A stretch of DNA of 64,000 bases. Source: Lyophyllum atratum (taxonomy: Eukaryota; Basidiomycota; Agaricomycetes; Agaricales; Lyophyllaceae). Below, piece by piece: positions 30,099 through 42,100 of this stretch. Both the position numbers and the translations under genes were made by a program. The stretch is taken from positions 1-64,000 of the forward strand of contig JACGCN010000067.1 in NCBI GenBank assembly GCA_014905825.1. Reading direction: 5' to 3'. The notes beneath the pieces are model-generated. The model was not told the DNA's origin and ran no database searches. It was given only the letters and a program-made list of their open reading frames with translations. Numbering within the stretch: position 1 is the first letter of the stretch; every line of letters starts with the position of its first letter.

Positions 30099-31854
30099 CT
30101 AGACCTTCATCTTCTTCTTCTTTGAGCCAATAGCCTTCTTGCTTTGCTTCAATCCCTCCAATCGAACTTGAGAGATGAACGCAGACCAAAGTCCGTTGGG
30201 TGTATGTTTCGCAGCAAGGGCCTTGTCGCGCACGGCCTGTGGTGCAGCCTCCCAGCGTTCTCGATTCTTGTAGAATGTCGAGCTCTTGAAAGGTACACAG
30301 AAGAACTTGACGAAGGTATCAGAGATGCCGATTTTAGAACGACGTGCCTTGTCGCAAGCCAGAAACCCATCAACAATGTCTACCACATAAAAGTCACTTG
30401 GCCATGTGACTATCTCGTCGTCAACTTGAATGGGGTCACCGTGAGTCTGACCTGGGTTCGGTGAGGATGTAGTCGACGAATGGGGAGTGGATTCGCGAGA
30501 TGAAGATGATGGTGACGCGGATGAGGAGGAAAGGGCTCGTTTGGCCACTCGTGCACGATGGACAGACTCTGACACGAGAGTTGAGCCTGGTCCCGCAGGC
30601 ATGTCATCAGAGGTCGGCTCTTCACGCAAGTCTCCTTCATACTTGAAGCGGAAACGGGGTGCAGGAGCTATGAACGGCTTCACTGGAGCACCTCGGCGAG
30701 TGGTGAAGTCATCGTGCTCGCTGTCAGACTCGAGTTCAATGACGACGTTCTTTGACTTCTCCCTAGCAGCGGACCGAGCCTTGAGGGCTTCACGGACCTG
30801 CGCACGTTCTTGAGGGAGGTTGCGTCGGATGTGGAAGTCGTTATTCTTGCTTGAGCTGTTAGCTAGTAGTTTGTCGAAGTCCGTACAGTCGATAACATCG
30901 AGTGCCTTCACAAACACCCGGTCACCTTCTTTCAAGGCCACTATATGCCCGAGCTTAACCTTCGTCCATGTACGTATAGTAGTGTTGTATAGTTTAACAT
31001 ATCGAGGTGCATCGCCGCCAGCAGAATATATATCGAGGTCGGCCAGCGCCTCAGCAGTGAGGACGAAATGCGGCCACTTAAAGCCCCCCTGGAACTCGAA
31101 CACCGTGGGTTCGACACCATCCTGTCGAAAATCATCAGTATTATCTCTCACATACATGACGACGACGTACCTTCGCCCATCCGTAACCAATCGCATGGTC
31201 CTTCGCCTTCTGTACATTCGCTAACCGTTCCGCGTCTATTACCCTTCGCTGTTCCACCATGGTCTGCTCCAGTGCGTACTGCTCTGTGAACACCGGAAGC
31301 ATCTGCGATGCATAGCGGGGATGCGCGAAGGCGTCGTGAGCGCTCGAGGTGGCAGGGGTTTGGACAGGTGGCCTTGGCTGGGCAGGAGGCGGCGGCGAAA
31401 ACGATGGAGACCGACTTGGTGAATTCGTCGCCTTTCCTTTGCCTTGGGTGGTGATGACTCCTTCTTCTCCGGCTGCAGCATGACCTTTCGCACTACAGCC
31501 GCCAATGGCCCGGCAATGGCGACGACAGGCCCTGTTCTGACAAGCTGGATGTATGCGCTTCGAGATGCAGCTGAATGTGGAACAACTAGGTATGGCGAGG
31601 GCGGTCGTAACGGCGTCGAGCATGGAGAGAGTGAGAGGTGGTGGGTTGGGAAAGGGAACTTGAGACGGGATGGGCGACGACTTCGGCGAGTACCAACGAA
31701 AGAAACTGCAACTCGACCCATCGGGTTGCGCGTCCTGACAGCTCACATAGAGCCGACCGGCGTTGCCATTCTCGTCGGACTTGCAGACGGCCTTCTGGAC
31801 CGCTCGGTTGCAGTTCGTGCAAACGACTGTGCCGTGGATTTGATCTTGAGGCAT
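30099..31854 (-). CDS. GRF zinc-finger protein carried by the KDZ transposon
   Basis: Two exons on the minus strand: 31854-31171 and 31121-30099 (49-nt intron), 568 residues. Residues about 9-45 form a GRF-type zinc finger (CTNCNRAVQKAVCK, NAGRLYVSC, CSFFRWY), a single-stranded or structured nucleic-acid binding module. After a Ser/Pro-rich linker with a Cys/His patch (PACQNRACRRHC) comes a globular stretch (VFEFQGGFKWPHFVLTAEAL, DRVFVKALDVIDC). A Ser-rich low-complexity region follows, and then a C-terminal block (WPSDFYVVDIVDGFLACDKA) ending in a very basic SKKKKMK tail. The stop is 90 bp from that of the transposase. KDZ elements often carry a TET/JBP dioxygenase gene as passenger. Here the passenger is this protein instead. 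A role in transposition or target choice is inference. Confidence 0.75.
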
Positions 31855-32267
31855 GTGGTACCTAGAGAGAAAAAAAAGGATACAATGAAATCGGACTAGG
31901 CGTGACGTGTTTAGTTGAGGCTCAATCACTTATAACAGGCGGCTCACCTGTTTAGTATGTGTCTTCATTATGTGGGAAGCTGTGCCGTGTCGAGAAGACC
32001 AGCTGCACTGACAACTGTATGCAGTGACTATTTAGAAGTTGTGTACCCGAAGACGCAAGGGAGTTCACTCACACGGTAGGATACGCACGTTTTAGAGGAG
32101 GAGTAAGAGGCCGCGCCGATGAGATGGTGGAGGAGGTGGTTCGTGGACGACGACAGTGATTTCCGCCGTATGTTTGTCGCTGTTGAAGTTGAACGTTGAG
32201 CTGGCAGCGGTGGAGGGAGTGGAGGGACCCGTGGGAGATTCCATATCCCAGATTTTCTGAAAAAATC

Positions 32268-32884
32268 ACCTGACAACGCAGTTGGCAATCATCGTGTGAA
32301 GATCTAATCCGGCTTTGGCGCCGAAACCAACTCACAGTTGTCCTTGTAAGTCTTGCTTCCACCCTGACAGCGATGTTTCTCTCTGAGTATGTCTCGCTCT
32401 CTGGATTGTATTCTATATGATCTGATGACGATTGGCAGATAGATTGTTACTGCGTTGATGTTCACCGTATGCTGACTGCCTTGCTCTGAGCTCGTCGAAC
32501 CCGGAACGACCGGATAAGCTGAAGCACAACAAGATGTTCCAAACTCGCCGCATTCGAGTTAAAGATTCCTGGGTACTCTCTCAGGTCAGACGCCGTGTAC
32601 CCCGTCAGACGTCACAGGTGTATGGGCGATACAGGGGTTCATCCCGAACTTCGAAGCCCGGATACGGGATGGGTTTTGGTTGCGTGAGTGAACACGGGAC
32701 GGGTTCTTCGCGTGTATAGATCTCAATCCATTTCACTTCTTAACACGTTTATGAGCTTATTTTCGGTGTCACCGCAGTACAACGTGCAAAGATCCCTGCC
32801 TGCAATCGCATGGAAGGCTCCTCTCTTTCCTAATGTGTGAGTGTAAGCCCATGAAACGTTTTCAGCTCCACAAAGCGCACGACC
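32268..32884. other. intergenic region
   Basis: The first part is probably the original promoter region of the F-box gene, displaced by the KDZ insertion. The rest is the 5' region of the membrane protein gene. No gene was recognised. Confidence 0.4.
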
Positions 32885-34478
32885 ATGCTCTCCTTGGTTC
32901 TAATCCACGCCTTTCTCTCGCGAAACGCCAACTCTGCTCCCGTCTTGCCCGCCATTCCCCAATACGCGGAATCACCTTCGGACGATTCAAAGATTTATCG
33001 AACAACAGCCGGGATCGTCTGGAACTGTCTCATCACCATCTTCCTATGCACATGGGTCGCAATTCATCCCAACGTTCCTGCTCCCGCAGAGGGATGGTTG
33101 AAAATTAGCCTACTACGCTTCAAGACCATGATCTACGCCTTGCTTGCGCCAGAGCTTATGTTGTGGTGGGCTGCTCGTCAGTGGCTGGGCGCTGAGCAAC
33201 TTGTGGATACGGATGAATTTCGCGGTACGTCATATGTAGTTCAAACGGCGTTGGTCTTCATATGTGACTTTGGTTCTATCAGCGCTAGGTTGGACGAAAA
33301 CACACGGATTCTTCGCACAGATGGGTGGCTTCATGCTATACGATAAGGACAAGAAGCCTATTGGTGTTCTACTGCCAAAGGAGCTACTCCGACGACTACG
33401 TGACGAAGAAGTCAAGTCGCCTCGTATAACAGAGCGAGAAATCCAGGACAGGAGTAAAGGTGACGCCGTCTCAAAAGGCATCGTCCTTCTGCAGACTTCC
33501 GCCTTTTTCGCTCAATGCGTGGCGCGCAAGGTCGAAGGACTGGCTATTACGGAGCTCGAGCTCGTCACCCTCGGATATACATTCCTCAACTGCTTCATCT
33601 ATTACCTCTGGTGGAATAAACCGCAGAACGTTCAGTGCGTCATCCCTGTCTATATGAAGAAAGTGCATATGATACAAGTCTTCGAGGGGTCTCACGCGAG
33701 CGACGAGGACACACAGAAACAAATCGACTCTTCAGAAAACAAATATATCGACCCTGTTGACATAGATATGGAACCTCTCCTGGCAATATCGCAAACCCCA
33801 TCGCCCCACGTCCCCACTCCCTCCCCCTACGGCATTCCCGAGTCCATAACACACATTATCAACATCCTATCCAGTGCTCCTCACGCGGTTCAGACGACGC
33901 TTCCCGGGACAAGAGCCACGATCCGCAGGTTCGGGTGGCGGCTTCTCACTATATTACGATCCGCCGCGTCGTGTGTCACATCCGCACTCATCTCCACAGT
34001 CGCGGACATGGGTGGTGCGTATGGGCACATCCATCCCGAAGACATGAAAGTACCGGCGTTCTACGCTATGGAACCCCTACCCGGGTCTATCCATCGTTAC
34101 CGCGCCGCACGCATCTCAGCATTCAGCATAGGCGCGATCTTCGGCGCCATCCACTGCTTCGCATGGTCTTTCCACTTCCCTACCACTGCAGAAAGGCTCG
34201 TCTGGCGCGGATCCTCTGTGGTCATCACCGGCTTTCCCATTATCGATATCATCAGCCATGTTTTCTTTATGGTCTTACGTACGGAACGCTTCAAACATCT
34301 CGCGAACAAGGATGATGAGGGGAGGATCACGTATGCGACTTTCTTCTTCGTTGGAGCGATCATCTACCTTGTAGCACGCATAGTACTTCTCGTACTTCCC
34401 TTGCTTGCTCTTCGAGATATCCCGCCCGACGCGTATATTGCTGTACAGTGGGCGTCTCTGATTCCGCATCTTGGATAG
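32885..34478 (+). CDS. polytopic membrane protein, agaricomycete family
   Basis: Two exons, 32885-33224 and 33283-34478, 511 residues. It opens with a signal-like MLSLVLIHAFLSRNA. The hallmark of a widespread uncharacterised mushroom family follows: RTTAGIVWNCLITIFLCTWV, then AIHPNVP, and ALLAPELMLWWAARQW. The lumenal/cytosolic middle contains GWTKTHGFFAQMGGF and LLPKELLRRLRD. C-terminal hydrophobic segments include ISAFSIGAIFGAIHCFAWSF, VVITGFPIIDIISHVFFMVL, ATFFFVGAIIYLVARIVLL. These suggest a multi-pass protein of about seven helices. The 58-nt intron keeps frame. No enzymatic motif is visible and the function is unknown. Confidence 0.8.
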
Positions 34479-37400
34479 AATACTTGGCATTACAGATGAA
34501 TAGCTTTCATGTCATATTTAGCTACGATTGAATCGATCGAAGGTTGACCTTGACATACCTGAATCACATGAGCATATGTACCATCCCGGACTCGACATCA
34601 CAGATATGATCCTTTGACCGTCGGACGGTCGCCGTCTGCGGAGCGCTAAAACACTCGATAATCGAGGGCTTGACCGTCGAAGAAATGATCAATATTTCCA
34701 ACTCCAGGCATGCAATTCGCATCTCTCTCACCCCGACTTATAGGAGAGCATGTCAGTAACAATCGTGTTCGTGGCGAGCTAGAGATTCAAAGCAGCTCTA
34801 TAAAGTGGAGCATAAACAGAGTTGATAAACGCATAGTGATCAAATAAAGATTCATCGCTAGAACGCAGGCAGGTTATGAGAAACATAAATCTCATATCGA
34901 TCCCGAGGGATCTAACGCAGCATATCGGAAATTCAGGACAGAGATACGGGGGAAATTGAGAAGAAAGTCTTCGCCGACGATCTTGCTCAGATGAGATCCA
35001 TAGTGCCCGAACAGCGTAGGACGTGAAAGACAAGTCAGAAATGATGTTTCGTCCAGAGAGACGTGACGATGATGATAGGACGCGTAACCACAATAGACGC
35101 CGGACTGCGGCTACTGTGCTGTGAGCTCAGACTGCAGCTCCTTTGCCGACTATTCACCCTAGCCTGACCCTTCCGAGCAAGATTCCAACCCAAACGCTAC
35201 ACAACCCCCGGAATCATGATAAAAACGGATGGTCACGTACTCTCTGCCAACACACCAAAATCTCAAAGATAGAACACCACGGCCACCCACCCAAAATCTC
35301 GATTGATAGTGGTACCCGTCATACATTAAAGCATCCAATCTTGCGCTCCTCTGGTCTCGTCGACGGACTAGTAGCTCGGACGGTAGTGCCGACGAGTTGC
35401 GTCAGAAGCTGAGATGTTGTCCGACGATGGCTCCTTGCGCAAGATCGAGTAAGGCCGGACGTTGAACCTAACCCTAACCGCCGCTGGCATCCGCTCCTCC
35501 CTATCCCAAACTTTGCCAACGTCGACGGTCACCGGTCATGAACGGTGCGCGTTCCAGGGAAGAGGCGGCTGCATGCGTGGGCAAAGAACACATATGACGG
35601 GTGGTATGTCCCTCTCAAGCTTCAGCGTGACGTATTGGTGTTGTCGTTCATAGCCGGCTACGGATGCCCAACGGCAAGTTCTGCCTCCTGAACCTCAGCC
35701 CTCCATAAATGCGGTGTTGACGTGCTCACAGTCATGGACGAGGGGTACAGGATAGGAGACAGGATAAATGGCGGAGCGACTAAAAGGGCGGGCTGGGACG
35801 AGGATATCGAGAGAGGTAGTCGAATCTCGGGCGATGGGCGAATGGACGGATGGTGATGCATATGGGCGGGTGTGGCGGGTGAAAGGGCTACGTCGTGTGG
35901 AACGCGACCCGGTGGGGATTAACGAAGGGCGAGGCCTCGACAACATCCTTGGACACGAGCAAGGAGTGTGGTGAGGAGCGGAGAGAAGCTTCATCGTTGG
36001 CATGTGCTGGAGTCGCACAAGTTTTGCGGATCCGAGACCTCTAGAGGCACGGAAGACGGAAGCCGACGACGGGACGATCGTTGTGCTCGTAGTCCTCCCC
36101 CCAGTGCCTCTGCACAACCCTAAAACAAGCTCGGTTACTTGCGGGCGGACTCCTGGCTAGGTGATGTTGCGAGCTCAGTGCTGGAAGGAAAGTTCGTGAC
36201 CGTTCAGCTGATGAGGACGGAATCACTCACGAGCGTCCCATCCATATGGCTAGTCTTTAGCTTTCCCTTCCATTGCACCGCCGATATGGGTATACGCTGT
36301 TACCGTCAGCATATTGGGCAGTCGAGGATGTGATTGCCAGTTGGTTCGACCGAAAATCTTGATGGTGCTTTGCATGGGTCCAGATAACGAGCCAAGATCC
36401 GACACATGAAATGAGAGTTAACGACTCCGAGTGACAACGTTAGAGTAAGGGATCCATAGCATGAGATGAGTATGTAGCCTCGAGATCGTCGTGGTTGACA
36501 GCGAAGGGGGAGTTCAATCACGTGAACAGGCCCGGCTTGAGTTGGCAATGGTCCCGACACCCAAGTCCTGACGGTGGCATGACATTGACAAGAACTCTGT
36601 CCTGGCCTCAGTCCACGATGAATGTTGCAGTCGGAATTTACAAGAATGAAGACTACAGTTCTATGCAGATAATCGGTAAGGAGCATCCAAGCAATCTGAC
36701 CTCAAGCATTGGCTGATCCAGTGTTGCAGTCGAGCAGCCTGCGATAACGGTCGACGTCGAATTTCTTTTCTTTATTTATCTTAGTTCGACTCTGTGAAAC
36801 TCCTGGCTCTGAAATCCTCATGTAGACTTGTCATATGACGAGCAGTTCAATTTGGAAGCAGGCCTTCAAAGTTCCATAGCTCAACAGCGCTTGTGGTACG
36901 TCCTGTATTGACCGATATCCAAAATTTCATTCCGGTTTTGAGCCTTGGGTCTTCACACAGCCCTTTAATTAGCTTGCTATTATTTCAGGACTTCTACGTT
37001 AGACGGCTCCCTGAACCTCATCCAGTCAGCGCACCTCCCACGATTAGTACAACAAGATAGGCGCAAGATAGGCGGTACTACCTGGAATCGAGTCGCGCAG
37101 GGGTATGATCGCAGGACTTGGCTTATGATTCAAGTATCCTAGTAAGATATTCTGACCGGATATCGACGAAGTACGTCTCTCGAGCCTGTACTTAAAGTTG
37201 CATCTACACTCATCAGGTACCGCCATCGCCACCGCAAAAAGAAACACCGACAATCCAACTCCTTGTCCGTGTCAGATCAACAGTCAAAACCTAGCCCACC
37301 AACAGCACCCCGCAAAAATACGAACCAGGCATCAGACATCGTCCAGCACCTGAGTCGAACAGGGCTCTCCACCTGACCATGTAGTACGCATTCATTCGTC

Positions 37401-37858
37401 GGCGGCGCGATGACCCGCTACGCTACTGGACGGATATCGGAATCTCATCGTGGGTCGATACATGTCCACCTGGTCTAGCCGCACGTGCATTCCCTGTCCA
37501 CACTAGACGAAAAAATAAATCATGAAGCAGGGTATCCAGACCCGGGGTCGAACGGAGCTCTCCGCTCAACAAGGTCAGCGGGGACCAGCCCGTGATCATC
37601 GCCAACAACTCTAACTCCCTGCCTGACAATTTGTCTTGGATGTGAGTTATCCGATTCGTGTCTCGACGTAGAGCTATTCCTACTGATGAAAGTTGAAAGA
37701 TCTCCCAGCCTAATGAGGCGTATCATACTCATTCACAAGAAATCCGGGCAATAAATCATAATGTTTTCGAACCAGACACTACATCACAAGACAACTAAGA
37801 GCAGGGCTGTACGGACCAAGCGACCTTCCACTTCAATTGACCAAACTCCACCTGCGAC
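34479..37858. other. gene-poor interval of 3.4 kb
   Basis: No gene was accepted. Open frames at 35695-36117 (minus) and a few shorter ones lack motifs, splice structure and plausible composition. A single CCTAACCCTAACC string at about 35468 is telomere-like but only two units long. 36720-37250 and 37640-37860 are unremarkable. Confidence 0.45.
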
Positions 37859-38397
37859 TTAGAGGCCAATGTTAATGGGGGTGCATCCGATGACGATGAC
37901 GCCGTTCTATGGAAATCGGATCAGCTCTAAGCAGTGAGCGACGGGAAAGAACCGCTCACGAAGTTATTATTGGAGCAGCAGACGGGCTGGGCGGTACAAG
38001 CGCCTCCGGAGCCGATCCCAGCAGCATTGATGGGTGAGCAGGTCAGCCCGACGGGGACAGCGACGCCTTGAATGACGACGCCGAGGAGGGCAGCGATGGC
38101 GGCGACACCGGCGGAGTCAGACTTTGAAAGAACGTTATGAGCATGTATGCGTGAGGAAACTCGCGAGCGGAGCACATACCGATTGGACACTGTTGCAGCA
38201 CTGCATGCTGCCGGTGTTGCATTGACTGGCTGGGGTGGTCGAGGTCGGCTTCGGCTATCATAAAAGAACGTCAGAAAGGAGGTTCTGGACAACATGTGAG
38301 TCTAACAGACAGTAGTCGTTACGGTCGTAGTGGTGTGCGTGGCGGCAGCAAGAAAAACGGAAGCCAACACGGTAGCGAGGGAGATTTGGGAGAACAT
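37859..38397 (-). CDS. class I hydrophobin (type A copy 1)
   Basis: Four exons on the minus strand: 38397-38311, 38254-38180, 38121-37960 and 37906-37859, 123 residues. A signal peptide ([20 protein letters not shown]) is followed by a Thr-rich stretch and the eight-cysteine pattern C-X6-CC-X32-C-X13-C-X5-CC-X12-C, within the class I range. Class I hydrophobins are secreted and self-assemble into amphipathic films on aerial hyphae, fruit bodies and spores. The last cysteine is coded by the small final exon. A TATAAAG box lies at 38474-38480, about 80 bp upstream. The diverged second copy is at 58862-59397, and the type B hydrophobin follows 1.5 kb away. Confidence 0.95.
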
Positions 38398-38473
38398 GTT
38401 TGAGTGCGAGAAGATTGGGTAGGCGAGTTGCTAGAGCTGTTCGACTGGAGAAAGAAGGGTATAACCAGGTAGG

Positions 38474-38480
38474 CTTTATA
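38474..38480 (-). promoter_or_regulatory. TATA box of hydrophobin A
   Basis: GGTATAAAG on the minus strand, 77-83 bp upstream of the start codon at 38397. The corresponding place in the duplicate at 59.4 kb reads GGTTCCAAAAG and has lost the box. Confidence 0.6.
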
Positions 38481-39949
38481 CCGACGGTAAGGTCTGTGCG
38501 CATTGCCCAAGAGATTTCGATGAGGTCATTCGAGGATTGTTGCCTCACTTGTCGCGACTGCATTTTCGATCAGAAAGTCGTCAGCGTACAGGGTTTTGCG
38601 CCTACGCGGGGTACCTCACAGAGAACTATCGCACTCCACAATTTGAATATGGAATTCGGCATTTGTACGTCTTGCGGGCTGAAATGAGATGTGAAGTAAT
38701 CGCGCTGTAAGGGAACATGGTACACCATTGTAGGTTCCAAGCCTGTCAGCCGACATGTCGTTATTGGTGCATGTCACCGCTTTTTGGCAGTCCAAGTTCC
38801 CAAATGTCATTCCGCGTCTTCTTTCGTTCTGACATGTTCCTTCGGACCCTAACAAAACGTTAGTTCCTTCGATCGGATATCAACACGAAAAAATTGATCA
38901 GATGTACACGTACACTGGTCATCGATGCTCTGAACTGCCTTGCGACTGTCCTTGGCATTCCAGGGCGATGTCCATTTCAAATTGTGACGTATCACCTCGT
39001 CATTGATTCTGTAGAACCACAGCGGCTGAAAAGGCGCCTCTTACCATAATGACAGAGCACTGCAGACGTACGGAATTCCTGGTTCGCAAAACGTATAGCA
39101 TCAAATTCGTGAATTTCACTAACAAGTCCCGCTTGGGTATAGCAGACCAGCATCATAGGCCCATACCTAAGAAGCGATATCAGGGCGGGATCCTGCGCGT
39201 GCACCGATAGAATGAGTAAATTATCGACTGAACTGAAGGTACCCAATTCCCTGGCATTGCCCCATCATGATGCATGTCGTGAGGTGTCGTCCGCCAACAA
39301 GGACTCCACCGAAACCTGACACTCAATCTCGATAACACACGACGAAAGAGGCATAACTCACGCGTTGAAGTGCATAGAATCTGAGGAGCAGTGGAGCCTC
39401 GTAGCGCGATCAGGTTGGTGAGGTGGTTTGCCAGAGGCCCGGCGGAATTCACACGTTGGGATTGGTCGCTAATGCAACTGTAACGTGCCCGTAGATGGTT
39501 TGAAGCGACTTCAGGCTATCTTACCAATCGAAGAATGCGACAGACATGGGCAAGACGTGGGTTCGAGATCGTGGTTGGCGATGCGGAACAAACTTCAATT
39601 CTGCCTAGTGGCAAAGTTTTTTGTTGATGATCCCTGATGCAGGCTGCTTGTACGGGTCATCCATGAGCGCTTGAGCGCTCCAGGTCCTTGACTATGTCGA
39701 TCCCACCGCCTTATAAGCACATTTCCTGGATGAGCCGCCTGTTATTTCCGTGAACTTATCGTCCAAATTTGCGGTGTGTCTCGTCACGGTGAATGGTATA
39801 AATTTTATTCAACACCGTTGGTCGTGTTTTTTCACCGTAATTCATGTATTTATCACCGCCTCAAGCTGACGAGCCTTCCAGAAAATAAAACAGTACAAAA
39901 TCCACAACCCGTCCTGCAAATACCTGCACAGAATGCCGATGGTCATGTC
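38481..39949. other. intergenic region between two hydrophobin genes
   Basis: Promoter region of hydrophobin A on the left. The rest has no recognisable gene. A minus-strand open frame at 39180-39452 has no motif and was not accepted. Confidence 0.4.
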
Positions 39950-40491
39950 TCAGAGATGGATAGTGATCGGGACACACGCAATCGCTACGACACCATCCTA
40001 CGTCGATTTCAGTACACACTCAATATCCACGAGGCAGCAATCTGACTCACGAAATCATTATTCTGGCAGCATACGGGCTGTCCTGCACAGGGACCGTCCG
40101 AGCCGATGCCGAGGACATTGATCGGGGTACAAGTGATACCGATGGGCGTTGCGACACCCTCGATGACAATGTTCAATGTGTGGAGGAGGGGCGCGATGGC
40201 GCTTGAGTCAGACTGGAAAAGTTGACTGATGAAAATCAGAACCCAGAAGCATGCCTTGGACGTACATATTGGATCGTGTCGCAGCAGTGGAGGTTCTCGG
40301 TACCACACTGGCTGGCGGGCTGTGTCCCGGTCGGTTGGGGCTGGTCAAATCACGCGGACTTAATTCCCTAGGCAATCCTATTATGAGGAAGGTGTACGTA
40401 CCGTGGTCGTTACTGTGGTTGTGGGCTTGGTGGCGGCCGCAAGTGAAGTAAAAGCGAGGAACGCGACAAAGGAGAACATGCGCGAAGACAT
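39950..40491 (-). CDS. class I hydrophobin (type B copy 1)
   Basis: Four exons on the minus strand: 40491-40402, 40340-40266, 40212-40051 and 39997-39950, 124 residues. Exons 2-4 have exactly the lengths of the other hydrophobins here (75, 162, 48). Signal peptide (MFSFVAFLAFTSLAAAT), Thr run, then the eight cysteines in the same spacing as hydrophobin A (QCGTENLHCC, ITCTPI, GPCAGQPVCCQ, IACVPI). The start at 40491 was preferred over 40479 because the sister gene at 61295 aligns there. A TATAAAG box sits at 40554-40560. Secreted surface protein as above. Confidence 0.95.
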
Positions 40492-40553
40492 TGCGGGCTA
40501 CTGATGTTAGACGAACTGGATCGACTGGTAAAAGTGAGGGCGAGTTCGAATGT

Positions 40554-40560
40554 CTTTATA
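40554..40560 (-). promoter_or_regulatory. TATA box of hydrophobin B
   Basis: GGTATAAAGACATTCG on the minus strand, 63-69 bp upstream of the start codon at 40491, the same spacing as the TATAAATA of the sister gene at 61295. Confidence 0.6.
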
Positions 40561-40561
40561 C

Positions 40562-41310
40562 CTTGTAGACATTGACGACGCCAAGCAGAGAACTTCCATG
40601 AATCAATAATTTACGGTACTCGGTGTCATTTGTGTTAAATGACTGAACACGAGTTCGCATGCGTAATTGTTCTCCTGCCAAGTTGATCAGGGAAGATGTT
40701 ACAAGGGAAGAAAGGAAAGTGGATACACGCACGAGCAGAACTCGGAGGTCTGGTAACTCAATATCATCTCTCACTCCACAAGAAGAGCTGTCAACCGCAG
40801 GCTTTCACGACACTTGTCATATTGTCCATGGTATCTGGTCAATCGCCGCCCGTCAAGATCCGACAAGGGCGATACTATTCGAGGCTGATCATGTTCCTTG
40901 ACCTGGCGTATAATGAGACACTTGAATGAGAATTAATGGCGAGCGAATACGTCAATAAATGCAGGATCGAGACGTACCTGCATTGCCCTGCACCGAAATC
41001 GATAAGGATATGACAGCTCCGATCGCCTGGGCTGATTGAGTTCTCAAGGTCGGTATACAAGGCGAGCCTGACCGGAGTAAAAAATCTTCGATCGCTACGA
41101 CCATGACGGAATGTGGGATCCCGCTTTCCAGGGGGTGTAGACCAGAAGTGGGCATAGGGCCTGACATGAAGTGCATCAGAACACGAAAGCAATGTCTGCG
41201 GCCCAAGGGCGGCATGAAAATTGAACATGTCTCTCACCATCAAGCCACCTCGTCATTGACCGACATAAGTTCCTTCGAAACCTGCCATTTTCCGTATGGA
41301 GCCCCCTGTA
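40562..41310. repeat. duplicated upstream segment of hydrophobin B (copy 1)
   Basis: Read on the minus strand this stretch aligns with 60490-61220 on the plus strand. Shared strings include GACGAGGTGGCTTGATGGTG (GACGAGATGGCTTGATGGTG in the other copy), CGCAGACATTGC / CGCAGACATCGC, GGGATCCCACAT, GGAGCTGTCAT and GTGCAGGGCAATGCAGGTA. The duplication therefore extends at least 0.8 kb upstream of the gene. Reading frames are not jointly conserved, so this is not a shared protein. Confidence 0.7.
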
Positions 41311-41839
41311 ACGTGGCACGAAATTTTGTGGTGCTAAGTGGGTTCAAGCATGAGGGTTTCTCGTGGAAGAGAAGCTGTGCCCAGACAGAGATAATGGCGG
41401 GATGGAAGTGGTGGTGTCACATCTGGCCCTCAGCTCGCCTTCACTAACGCCGCGTGGTACAGCATGTCATGATGAGATGTTGGACGTATGCCGGACAGTG
41501 GTGGATAAATTATCGAAGAGAGTATAAGCCTCGTGTGGAAATCGCAGCAAACGAATCTCATTATGAGTACCAGCGGCAGGGAATGTTTCTGCGAATGGAG
41601 ACGCGATCTCGTTAGGGTAGGAGGGGCCTGCTCGATGTAGTACATTCTCAAGGAAAACCGCCTGGTCTAGAACGGAGCGAGTAACTTCGGAGTTGATGAA
41701 TGGTATGCGCCGGTCAAAGAACGGCCCAAATTGCTGATATGAAGGACGGTTTCGGGTTCAGCGCGTTTCATAGACGCCGTGACTGGGTCTGGATGAAGAA
41801 GCTAGAAATGACAGACCCACCAACCCCATAGTTCACGGG
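41311..41839. other. intergenic, nothing recognised
   Basis: No coding region, repeat or RNA gene could be supported. Confidence 0.4.
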
Positions 41840-42100
41840 AGGAATTTGAATAGGTCAGGAGGGCGAAGCGAGACGGTAGAGTGGGTGAGAACGTTAAAAC
41901 GTGATACATTGCACTCCACCTTGAGCGTTCCAAGAGGAGCGGTATGCAAGGAGTGCGGACTCTTCCCCTGAAGACGAAGCCTCGAGGGCGCACCACGGAA
42001 CAGAATGATGGGGTCGATCTCGGAGTCGAAGGTCCTAAACGGATCGGAGAGGCTGGTGCAAGTGTATAGAATATGTTTCGTATCAGACGTGCCGCAGGAC
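41840..42100 (-). pseudogene. LRR fragment of an F-box-type protein
   Basis: About 80 minus-strand codons read like the leucine-rich part of basidiomycete F-box proteins: TKHILYTCTSLSDPFRTFDS, DPIILFRGAPSRLRLQGKS, SLHTAPLGTLKVECN, and RPPDLFKFLP. There is no F-box, no start and an in-frame stop shortly upstream, so it is probably a remnant. The assignment is by pattern only. Confidence 0.4.

Larger units (their letters stand above)
27761..32267. mobile_element. complete KDZ DNA transposon
   Basis: The element spans 27769-32259 (4491 bp). Its ends are about 50-bp inverted repeats with roughly 84 percent identity (27769-27818 and 32210-32259). Both contain ATCTGGG, CTCCCAC-like and GTCCCTCCACTCCCTCCAC. 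They are flanked by the 8-bp direct repeat AAAAAATC (27761-27768 and 32260-32267), the target-duplication length reported for Kyakuja/Dileera/Zisupton elements. Inside are two convergent genes: a cysteine-cluster KDZ transposase (plus) and a GRF zinc-finger protein (minus). Neither has an obvious break, so the copy may be young and autonomous. Confidence 0.9.

Noticed and set aside
35462..35482. CCTAACCCTAACC as internal telomere
   Set aside because: Only two units, no neighbouring repeat, likely chance.
35695..36117. 140-codon minus-strand frame rich in Arg, Pro and Ser
   Set aside because: Looks like random GC-rich reading. No family and no introns fit.
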